A stretch of 24,045 bases of DNA from a virus, in the IMG/VR virus record IMGVR_UViG_3300020452_001287, positions 1 to 24,045 of that record. One strand, given 5' to 3'. Below are positions 1 to 5,293 of this stretch, in pieces (position 1 is the first letter of the stretch; every line of letters begins with the position of its first letter). The position numbers and the translations under genes are program-made. The notes under the pieces are model-generated. The model made no database searches, had not been told where the DNA came from, and saw nothing but the letters and a program-made list of their open reading frames with translations.

Positions 1-236
1 TCGCTTGTGAATGCTGGACTTGCGGTTGTGGCGTAGCTACTTAAGCTTGCAGTCGTTGCGTATCCAGCAATATTCGCGCCACTGGGGATCGTGACTGTCC
101 CTGTGAATGTGGGGGATGCCACCGCTGCTTTCGCATTGATTGCCGATGCGCTTGGAATGCCTGAGACCGACAGGCTCACATCTGATCCAGAGTTGTCATA
201 GATCAGGGTGTCAACTTTGACTGATCCATATGCCAT
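1..236 (-). CDS. phage tail/appendage structural protein, N-terminal part
   Basis: This ORF starts with ATG at 236 and runs off the left edge of the window, so only the first 78 residues are visible. It begins MAYGSVKVDTLIYDN and contains ASPTFTGTVTIPSGA followed by alanine/threonine/serine-rich sequence. This is the low-complexity beta-structured style of tail-fibre or appendage proteins in cyanophages. It is the last visible gene of a minus-strand structural operon; its ATG directly follows the TAA of the upstream gene (TAAATG). A virion role is inferred from style and neighbours; no enzymatic domain is seen. Confidence 0.7.
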   Translation of the reverse strand, partial: MAYGSVKVDTLIYDNSGSDVSLSVSGIPSASAINAKAAVASPTFTGTVTIPSGANIAGYATTASLSSYATTASPAFTS

Positions 237-563
237 TTAGAATTTCCCCACTGTCCAAGTAGATGTTGCCGGGACTTCAACGGTCACCCCGCTGTCAACT
301 GCAACGCTGTAAAGAGACAGACCGTTATGGCCTGCGTTCAGAATAACGTCGGAGCTAATTGTTTGTGCGGCCTGCATGATGGGACCGCCTGCACCACCAC
401 CACTTGCACCGATCTCAATAATTGATTCAGTGCCGCTGACTGATTTCTTGACGAACAATTTGCCGTCATAAGTATTGACTGCAATTTCTCCCAGGCTGAT
501 GTCCGAAACTGCCGGGCTCGCCGAGGCGGTGGCCGATCTTTTATGCAGGACTGTATTAGCCAT
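237..563 (-). CDS. phage tail fibre-associated structural protein
   Basis: About 108 residues from ATG at 563 (MANTVLHKRS). A TTG two codons upstream is also possible and would overlap the TGA of the previous gene. The N-terminus, with KRSATA and then LGEIAVNTYDGKLFVKK, matches a module common at the start of phage tail-fibre and appendage proteins. A Gly-rich hinge (GASGGGAGGP) separates it from a short beta-type C-terminal part ending TVGKF. It lies between two similar fibre genes with no spacer, so co-translation is likely. The role as part of a fibre or baseplate appendage is inferred. Confidence 0.75.
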   Translation of the reverse strand: MANTVLHKRSATASASPAVSDISLGEIAVNTYDGKLFVKKSVSGTESIIEIGASGGGAGGPIMQAAQTISSDVILNAGHNGLSLYSVAVDSGVTVEVPATSTWTVGKF

Positions 564-565
564 AC

Positions 566-1480
566 TCAAAAAGTCCCACAGTCGAGGGTCACATTATTGA
601 TGGTGTTGTTTGCTCCGGTAATCGCTACATTTGACATAACTCTGGAAGCACTCAAGACCTGCGTTCCACCGATCTGGACTGTGCCGCTGTTGACGATATT
701 GATCGGCTGGTTAAAGGTCCAAGACCCGGTTGCATCTAGCCACTGAATGGTCTTTGTCGTGGTTCCAGCTAGTGAAATTCCGCCACCGTCTGCTGTGGTG
801 TTAGTCGGTGTGGAGGTATCGCCGAGCAGGATATTTTTATCCTGAACACGTATTTCCGATGTAGCAATTGTTGTCAACGTTCCATTTACTGTCAGATCAC
901 CGCTGACGGTCAGGTCATTCGCGATCGTGACATCATTTGGCAGTCCGACCGTGACGGTGGTTCCGGTCGTTGCAACATCCACCTCATTGGTGGTGCCTTG
1001 AACAGTAATCGCCCCACCCAGGTTGACCGTTCCCCCATTAATTGTGAACGAGCTGTTAGTGAGCGATGTGTTTGGGACTGACGCCAGGCTGAACACACCA
1101 GACGTTGAGTTGTAGGCAATACCCGTCGCGCTGGTTGAGCTAACAGCAGCTCTGGCCCTGGCATCTGTGTAATAGAGGTTTGATACTTCACTAATCACCT
1201 GAGTGGTGATGCCCTGCAACGTTGAGGATGCAAAGTTGACGGTGCCACTAAAGGTCTTATCTCCGTCAATAATTTGTGTTGAGCTGAGGGTGGCGTAAGA
1301 ACCCGAACCTGCAACTGCAATCAATGACGTGGCGTTACCGCTGCCATCGTCACCATATCCGTAATAGAGATTATTATCTGAGGAAACCTCGTTGTAAGCC
1401 AATTCGCCTGACTTAAGCGCCGAGGGTGCCCCTGCGGAGCCGGATGCTGACCGGCGTTTAATTTGAAGAGTTACCGCCAT
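566..1480 (-). CDS. phage tail fibre/appendage protein
   Basis: 304 residues, starting MAVTLQIKRRSASG. Residues 1-40 carry the KRRSA...LKSGELAYNE module seen at fibre N-termini. The middle part is serine/threonine-rich beta sequence with LTVSGDLTVNGTL, VQDKNILLGD and later GSWTFNQPINI. This LTVSGDLTVNG / DKNILLGD arrangement is frequent in structural proteins of cyanophages. No catalytic residues are visible. The gene begins 2 nt after the upstream stop and abuts the downstream gene, so all five genes from 2222 leftwards look like one transcript. It probably forms part of the host-contact apparatus; which part cannot be said from sequence. Confidence 0.8.
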   Translation of the reverse strand: MAVTLQIKRRSASGSAGAPSALKSGELAYNEVSSDNNLYYGYGDDGSGNATSLIAVAGSGSYATLSSTQIIDGDKTFSGTVNFASSTLQGITTQVISEVSNLYYTDARARAAVSSTSATGIAYNSTSGVFSLASVPNTSLTNSSFTINGGTVNLGGAITVQGTTNEVDVATTGTTVTVGLPNDVTIANDLTVSGDLTVNGTLTTIATSEIRVQDKNILLGDTSTPTNTTADGGGISLAGTTTKTIQWLDATGSWTFNQPINIVNSGTVQIGGTQVLSASRVMSNVAITGANNTINNVTLDCGTF

Positions 1481-1482
1481 TT

Positions 1483-1887
1483 TTAAAAGTTCCCCCCGTT
1501 AAGAGTCAGGTCGTTTTCGAGTAATTGAGTGGGTTGAAATAGGGAACCATCCCATTCCAAAACTGCACCTGCATTCCCATTACTTAGGTTGCCAATTGCA
1601 GTGTTGTTGAAAAAAGTTGCCCCTGCAAATGATGGCCCCTGAGGACCTGCTGCAGTCAAAGTGACTACACTTGCCGCCCCTTGTGTTTGTGTCACCACAG
1701 AAGCATTTATATTGCTTACTGCGACGGTACTTGCAGAGCCGACTGTTACTTCTATTTTATTAGATTCTGTCTGAGAAATAGTAACATTTGCTTTCGGTGC
1801 TTTTGTAACTTCCAGTTTATTCTGAAAGTTTTCGGTGATATTGATCAGTTGCGAAACTGGTCTAAGTATTTGAACTTTACTTGTCAT
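1483..1887 (-). CDS. putative phage structural protein with collagen-like turn
   Basis: 134 residues starting MTSKVQILRP. The first 75 residues are hydrophilic beta-type sequence. A short collagen-like AAGPQGPS stretch near residue 85 is followed by a C-terminal segment ending LTLNGGNF. The ATG overlaps the TGA of the preceding gene (ATGA), a normal translational-coupling arrangement. Short Gly-Pro-rich linkers of this kind occur in phage fibre proteins, which with the position between fibre genes supports a virion role. I recognise no named family. Confidence 0.65.
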   Translation of the reverse strand: MTSKVQILRPVSQLINITENFQNKLEVTKAPKANVTISQTESNKIEVTVGSASTVAVSNINASVVTQTQGAASVVTLTAAGPQGPSFAGATFFNNTAIGNLSNGNAGAVLEWDGSLFQPTQLLENDLTLNGGNF

Positions 1888-2222
1888 GGCATCCCTGAAA
1901 TTCCAGTATCAAGAAGTGTTCTTCCCTGGAGTAAATAAAATTTATCTCCCCCTGGTTCAGTAATTAACACGTCATACAGCCCGCTTTGTGTTATGGACTG
2001 GGTTGTGCTTGCGGTAAGCTTCAACCTAAATTTACCAACAGCCTGATCGACAAACGAAGTCACAAAGGTTGCGATGTCTGTTCCACCTTGATCGACAATT
2101 TTAGATGTAACACTGTAACCAGACATGTTCACACCATTACCCGTAGAATCCTTGTACTGTAAGTCCAAAGAAAACGTTGCACCCTGGTGTATTGTTATGT
2201 CAAACGTTGCCGGATCGACCAT
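1884..2222 (-). CDS. putative phage baseplate/fibre-associated protein
   Basis: 112 residues, MVDPATFDITIHQGATFSLDL. The pattern (ITIHQGATFSLDLQYKDSTG, a Gly-Tyr turn, then alternating beta strands ending in YDVLITEPGGDKFYLLQG) resembles the small beta-sandwich domains found at the N-terminus of phage upper-baseplate or fibre proteins. It is the first gene of the minus-strand structural operon; its start lies 67 bp from the divergent lysis block, so the operon promoter should be in 2223-2289. Function is inferred from fold style and position only. Confidence 0.6.
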   Translation of the reverse strand: MVDPATFDITIHQGATFSLDLQYKDSTGNGVNMSGYSVTSKIVDQGGTDIATFVTSFVDQAVGKFRLKLTASTTQSITQSGLYDVLITEPGGDKFYLLQGRTLLDTGISGMP

Positions 2223-2289
2223 AAAGTTTACCGCTTTTCCCTTTTCGTATTCTACTCAAAGCTATTATTAAGTTAGTGGTTTAAATGAA
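2223..2289. promoter_or_regulatory. divergent intergenic region between structural and lysis operons
   Basis: 67 AT-rich bases separate two divergent transcription units, so promoters for both directions should lie here. A TATTAAGTTAG-like string near 2266-2276 weakly resembles the ARGTT half-site found before the replication genes, but no paired half-site is evident. I see no confident -35/-10 pair. Confidence 0.35.
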
Positions 2290-2574
2290 TTGGAACCAGT
2301 GCTACCCCTGAGTATTGTTATATCTGTAGTGGGTGGGGCTGCTGCTGGTTTTCTGACGCTTGGACGTAAGTTCGGAGATATGGAAATTCGTTACTCGACA
2401 CACATAGAAAGGGTAGATCATCGAGTCGATGCGATTGAATTGAAGCTTGCTAAGGACTATATGGACAAATCTGATCTGCAATCCATGATGGAAAGGTTGG
2501 AAGACCGAATGGAACGGGTTGATAACAAATTAGATCGTATTTTGTTGGGTTACGATAGGGACGCCCTGGGCTAA
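2290..2574 (+). CDS. small membrane protein with coiled coil, lysis-region
   Basis: 94 residues from a TTG start at 2290; the nearby ATG at 2285 is out of frame and soon stops. Residues 5-25 (LPLSIVISVVGGAAAGFLTL) form one transmembrane segment. Residues 35-88 are a charged, heptad-like helix (HIERVDHRVDAIELKL, MMERLEDRMERVDNKLDRIL), so an inner-membrane anchor with a coiled coil is predicted. Small proteins of this shape lie next to endolysin genes in many cyanophages. A role in lysis (holin-accessory or similar) is suggested by its place before a second small membrane protein and a GH19 endolysin, but is not proven. Confidence 0.7.
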   Translation: MEPVLPLSIVISVVGGAAAGFLTLGRKFGDMEIRYSTHIERVDHRVDAIELKLAKDYMDKSDLQSMMERLEDRMERVDNKLDRILLGYDRDALG

Positions 2575-2583
2575 TAAATTGTA

Positions 2584-2739
2584 ATGGGACTTATCGAATC
2601 ACCTATTTTTTGGGTTGTACTGGCAGCAGCCAGTGAGATCCTGTCATTGATCCCGAATAAGAAGATTAAAAGCAATAGTGTCATTCAGCTATTGATTGCT
2701 GGAATGGATGCGCTGCTTGCCACACGTAAGGGAAAGTAG
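2584..2739 (+). CDS. 51-residue small membrane protein, possible holin
   Basis: An ORF of 51 residues starting ATG at 2584 and ending TAG at 2737. It opens MGLIESPIFWVVLAAASEIL, a single hydrophobic helix, then SLIPNKKIKSNSVIQLLIAG, a second weaker hydrophobic patch, and a basic tail TRKGK. A hydrophobic helix with a short positively charged C-terminus is the usual build of phage holins, and the gene lies between another membrane protein and the endolysin. Similar short FWVVLAA-SEI proteins are familiar from cyanophages. The holin assignment is inference. Confidence 0.65.
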   Translation: MGLIESPIFWVVLAAASEILSLIPNKKIKSNSVIQLLIAGMDALLATRKGK

Positions 2740-2759
2740 GTTGGCCGCCTGACGGGCGA

Positions 2760-3008
2760 ATGATTTGGGGGGCTAGTACCCGATCCACTCTTCAAACTCT
2801 GGCGCGAATTATTAACGCGAAAAAGTTTTATACGGTGCTGCCAAAGCGGCTGGACCGTGCTGTTGAGGATTGGCACAAAGAGCAGCCCGATGAGCGGCCA
2901 ACAGTGGAAATTTTGGAAGATCCTCCTGATGGTTCCGAGGCGCAAGCACTGCTGGGTGGTGCGCTTCGCTCCAGTTATAAATTTTTTAAGAAAAATGGAA
3001 AGGTTTGA
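2760..3008 (+). CDS. hypothetical protein, 82 residues
   Basis: The ORF begins with ATG at 2760 (MIWGASTRSTLQTLARIINA). It is soluble, mixed in charge, with an acidic, proline-containing centre (EQPDERPTVEILEDPPDG) and a basic end (KFFKKNGKV). Its last 14 nt overlap the start of the endolysin gene, which suggests translational coupling. No family is recognised. The reading frame is preferred over the other frame open here because the endolysin reads well only from its internal ATG at 2995. Confidence 0.55.
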   Translation: MIWGASTRSTLQTLARIINAKKFYTVLPKRLDRAVEDWHKEQPDERPTVEILEDPPDGSEAQALLGGALRSSYKFFKKNGKV

Positions 3009-3726
3009 AGCTGGTAAATTGCAGGATTTTTTCCGTTATTACGATCCTGCAAACCAGAACCACGTAGCCGCGATCAATCTTCTACAGGAAGAGATCGAGG
3101 CACAAGACCCAGATATGTTGGCTGATTATGCCTCATGGGTCAGGCTATACCGCAACAAAAAATCAGCGGCAACCGGCATGAAGTTCACGCCGTTTTTGTT
3201 TGAACAGCTGACCGGTTACAGCGCCAAAAAGTTTTCAGTTGAGTTCTGTCACGACTGCGCCTATCTGTTCGAGGAAACTGGATTTTCAGATTCACTCGAA
3301 GCCTCTCGCATGTTGATGGGTAATTTGCTCCACGAAAGCGGGAATATGAAATGGATGAAAGAAATAGCCTCAGGAGAGGCTTACTGCAACAGGGTAGATC
3401 TGGGGAATACTGAACCCGGAGACGGGCCAAAGTTCAAGGGGACGGGTCCACTGATGGTTACAGGTCGTTACCACTTTACGAAGTTCTACGAGTGGATGCG
3501 CGATGACGAAGGAATTGACGATCCTAAAATTTTAGAAATTGGGTGCGATTATGTAGCCGATAAATATCCTTTCTCGATCGCAATTAACTGGATTAAACGC
3601 AACAACCTTTTGAAAGTATGCCTTGAGGAAGGTTTCGACGCTTGTTGTTATCGCATCAATGGTGGATGGACGGGCTACCAAGATCGCGTCGATAAATACT
3701 ACATCTGTCGTAAGTACATGGTTTGA
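2995..3726 (+). CDS. GH19 chitinase-like endolysin
   Basis: 243 residues from ATG at 2995 (MERFEAGKLQDFF). The frame is open further upstream, but that stretch is the shadow of the 82-residue gene. The GH19 pattern is clear: LLHESGNMKWMKEIASGEAY holds the two acidic residues expected to be catalytic (about Glu114 and Glu128), followed by DLGNTEPGDGPKFKGTGPLM (family form DLGNTQPGDG.RYKGRG) and a C-terminal INGGWTGYQDRVDKYY. In phages, GH19 proteins cleave the glycan strands of peptidoglycan during lysis. No signal peptide is visible, so release to the periplasm probably needs a holin, consistent with the small membrane proteins upstream. Confidence 0.85.
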   Translation: MERFEAGKLQDFFRYYDPANQNHVAAINLLQEEIEAQDPDMLADYASWVRLYRNKKSAATGMKFTPFLFEQLTGYSAKKFSVEFCHDCAYLFEETGFSDSLEASRMLMGNLLHESGNMKWMKEIASGEAYCNRVDLGNTEPGDGPKFKGTGPLMVTGRYHFTKFYEWMRDDEGIDDPKILEIGCDYVADKYPFSIAINWIKRNNLLKVCLEEGFDACCYRINGGWTGYQDRVDKYYICRKYMV

Positions 3727-3729
3727 CTA

Positions 3730-3867
3730 ATGCTTAACAAAGACAATTTTATTACGGGCACGCCCAAAAAGACTTGTATCGGAAACGGTCGTCGCAAAGG
3801 TTCTGACGCTGGCCGAACAAAACGTTCACCACGACGGAAAATTTATCGAGGACAAGGCAAGCGATGA
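3730..3867 (+). CDS. 45-residue very basic protein
   Basis: ATG at 3730, TGA at 3865. The protein has a TPKKTCIGNGRRKGS segment and ends RRKIYRGQGKR; about a third of it is Lys or Arg. Short proteins with an N-terminal PKKT..GNG and a C-terminal YRGQGK occur in many cyanophages, function unknown. It starts 4 nt after the endolysin stop, and its last four bases are ATGA with the next gene, so it is translated as part of the lysis block. The charge would suit nucleic-acid or membrane-surface binding; that is a guess. Confidence 0.65.
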   Translation: MLNKDNFITGTPKKTCIGNGRRKGSDAGRTKRSPRRKIYRGQGKR

Positions 3868-3959
3868 ATGAGTTCCCATGGGATATCTCTTTTATGATCT
3901 TTTGCCTTTTGTGCTTTATAAGTTACATTATTGTGGCGATTATTTCAATGGATGACTAA
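3864..3959 (+). CDS. 31-residue single-pass membrane protein
   Basis: ATG at 3864 overlaps the TGA of the previous gene (ATGA). The product begins MNEFPWDISFMIFCLLCFIS and continues with YIIVAIISMDD: nearly the whole chain is one transmembrane helix with acidic ends. It is the last gene of the lysis block and its stop overlaps the stop of the convergent minus-strand gene by 3 bases. Small size makes it uncertain, but the overlap geometry and clean hydrophobic helix support a real gene, perhaps another lysis accessory. Confidence 0.55.
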   Translation: MNEFPWDISFMIFCLLCFISYIIVAIISMDD

Positions 3960-4162
3960 TTTTTGGGCAGCTCTTCGTGCCGTTTCCAACCTGTTGCCCA
4001 CCCGTAAATCTTAGGGTTTGAGTCCAAGGGGGCCAACTCACTGAACCCCCTTGTCCAACCTTGTTTCCGTAAAATTTCCTCTACGCTATCTCTAATAGCG
4101 TTTAAATCTTCCAGGCTCCCTGTATAGCGGAATCTGAGATATTTGATGGAGTTGTCACCCAT
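3956..4162 (-). CDS. hypothetical protein, diverged partial DUF3310 paralogue
   Basis: 68 residues starting MGDNSIKYLRFRYTGSLEDL. The start resembles the second half of the upstream gene, which reads MTNSIKYIQRYPFKYKGSPE: both share NSIKY(I/L), then a basic Tyr segment, then GS.E and a helix with regularly spaced acidic and basic residues. It therefore looks like a duplicated and shortened DUF3310 C-terminal half followed by an unrelated GWTRGFSELAPLD tail. The ATG overlaps the end of the upstream gene by 8 nt, so the pair is co-translated. No activity can be assigned. Confidence 0.6.
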   Translation of the reverse strand: MGDNSIKYLRFRYTGSLEDLNAIRDSVEEILRKQGWTRGFSELAPLDSNPKIYGWATGWKRHEELPKN

Positions 4163-4565
4163 GCCTAATATTTTTGTCCCCGTGAATCTCCTTATGCAGT
4201 TCGATTGCTGTCTCTAGGCTTCTCTTTGCCTTGATCAAATCATCTAACTGTTTTTCAGGAGATCCTTTGTATTTGAAGGGATAGCGTTGTATATACTTTA
4301 TCGAGTTCGTCATGACAAATATAAATAAACCCTCGGGACCATACATGGATTTTGCAACATCGTAAGGCTGCACACCTTTTTTGTAGTGTTCAGGTTCAGC
4401 CACAGATTTGTCTTTTACGTTATTTATAGGCGCGTCTTTTAAAACTTCACCATATAAAGATCCAGACCCCGATACTTGTGGATCAAGGCCTGGATTTGAG
4501 AGGTAAGTCGGAATGGACAGGTGGTCATCACCCCACCCACCTTGAACGCCGTCATTTACAAACAT
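4155..4565 (-). CDS. DUF3310 protein (nucleotide kinase-like annotation)
   Basis: 136 residues. Residues 1-55 are a Gly/Ser/Asp-rich leader. From about residue 58 the DUF3310 pattern appears: EPEHYKKGVQPYDVAKSMYG, then FVMTNSIKYIQRYPFKYKG, then a helix QLDDLIKAKRSLETAIELHKE. The family signature is HY..G..P.D......G.......AIKYI.R...K....EDL.KA. Such proteins are common in phages and are sometimes labelled nucleotide kinase without much proof. The extended N-terminus is unusual; an internal start at MTNSIKY would leave only half a domain, so the long form is preferred. It heads a short minus operon with the paralogue at 3956-4162. Confidence 0.75.
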   Translation of the reverse strand: MFVNDGVQGGWGDDHLSIPTYLSNPGLDPQVSGSGSLYGEVLKDAPINNVKDKSVAEPEHYKKGVQPYDVAKSMYGPEGLFIFVMTNSIKYIQRYPFKYKGSPEKQLDDLIKAKRSLETAIELHKEIHGDKNIRHG

Positions 4566-4598
4566 TTGAGGAGCACATCTGCCCCTCTATGTAACCGT

Positions 4599-4781
4599 CT
4601 ATTGGATCGGCTGGTTTGGGCAGAACGCCCATGGGCCCGGCCCTGCAGAGGGGTATTCAACCCCCCGATACATCAGCATCTTGGGCTGTGCTTTCACGGC
4701 TACTTTTTGAGCGGCTTTTAAAGCCTGCTTCTTTTGCGTCTTGTTACGGACGATCTCTAACACGTTCATGGCTTGCTCCAT
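4599..4781 (-). CDS. small DUF4278-like cyanobacterial-type protein
   Basis: 60 residues, starting MEQAMNVLEIVRNKTQKKQ. The first 33 residues are a basic helix (QKKQALKAAQKVAVKAQ); the C-terminal part is MLMYRGVEYPSAGPGPW. A (L/M)(M/T)YRG..Y motif is characteristic of the short cyanobacterial DUF4278 proteins, which supports a cyanobacterial host. A G-rich string (GGGGGGTGG on the minus strand) precedes the ATG at a suitable distance for ribosome binding. A start four codons later (MNVLEI) is equally possible. Function unknown. Confidence 0.6.
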   Translation of the reverse strand: MEQAMNVLEIVRNKTQKKQALKAAQKVAVKAQPKMLMYRGVEYPSAGPGPWAFCPNQPIQ

Positions 4782-4893
4782 GCAGCCACCCCCCGTTGCT
4801 TGGGTGGATTCAGTGCAGCCTCACTAGGCTCAACGTATCCCCAGCGTAGCCGTTTATACCAATGTTTGCCCTGTTACAAACGGGCTTTGCAAG
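4782..4893. other. intergenic region 3' of the tRNA gene
   Basis: 112 bases between the DUF4278-like gene and the 3' end of the tRNA. No ORF is supported. A GCCC-N10-GGGC inverted repeat lies at about 4868-4885, directly past the tRNA end on the minus strand; it has no T-run, so it is not a convincing terminator. If the tRNA 3' end is the recombination core, this is one flank of attP. Confidence 0.3.
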
Positions 4894-4966
4894 TGGAGAA
4901 TAGCGGGCTCGAACCGCTGACCTCATCCATGCCATGGACGCGCTCTACCAGCTGAGCTAATTCCCC
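4894..4966 (-). tRNA. tRNA-Ala (anticodon GGC)
   Basis: A complete cloverleaf is present on the minus strand. The acceptor stem GGGGAAT pairs with ATTCTCC along all seven positions and includes the G3:U70 wobble pair that identifies alanine tRNAs. The D arm is GCTC-AGCTGGTA-GAGC, the anticodon stem is CGTCC/GGATG with loop ATGGCAT (anticodon GGC), and the T arm is AGCGG-TTCGAGC-CCGCT. The discriminator base is A, and CCA is not encoded (ACTT follows). The gene lies about 330 bp from the integrase start and could be a working tRNA, the attachment site, or both. Confidence 0.93.
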
Positions 4967-5293
4967 TTTGGCTGTGCGTTTAAGCACCTGACCAATATAC
5001 AGGAGCGCTTTAGGGCAGTGATACGCCCGTTCCCTGAGCGCCGCTTTCGTTACGGAACGACAGAGCCACTGGTAGACAGCTGCTGGTAGAACTGGTAGAA
5101 CGGCTTTGTCAGCCCAGTCCACGACTGCCTTTCTACCTGCATGGCATACAGTTTCACGGAAGCTGAAAACCATTGCAGTCACAGGGTTTTTGGGATTTGC
5201 TGGTAGAAACTTTTTCTACCAACTCCTACCAAATTCACCCTTCTACCACCGAATTTTGGCCTCTTCTACCAGTTATGCAAGGGGTCTCTACCA
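4967..5293. repeat. array of ten TGGTAGAA-type sites between tRNA and integrase
   Basis: This 327-bp stretch has no supported gene. From 5069 to its end it holds ten close copies of an 8-9 bp motif, consensus NTGGTAGAA. In plus orientation: 5069, 5083, 5092, 5200. As TTCTACCA in minus orientation: about 5131 (variant ACCTG), 5214, 5224 (variant TCCTACCAA), 5241, 5264, 5286. The last site runs into the integrase GTG start. Such short repeats beside an integrase and a tRNA are what arm-type integrase or excisionase binding sites look like in attP regions; that role is inferred. The same CTGGTAGA string occurs in the tRNA D arm, as it does in most tRNAs. Confidence 0.75.

Noticed and set aside
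910-1191. 93-residue minus-strand ORF inside the tail-fibre gene
   Set aside because: Lies wholly within the 566-1480 gene in another frame; irregular Arg/Ser/Pro-rich composition, a shadow.
2685-2945. 86-residue minus-strand ORF across the lysis block
   Set aside because: Opposite to two better supported plus-strand genes; no protein-like pattern.
2857-2994. Upstream extension of the endolysin ORF
   Set aside because: This stretch is the out-of-frame image of the 82-residue gene; the GH19 protein reads well from ATG at 2995.
4874-5182. 102-residue minus-strand ORF
   Set aside because: Runs through the tRNA gene and the repeat array; translated tRNA sequence is visible near its C-terminus.
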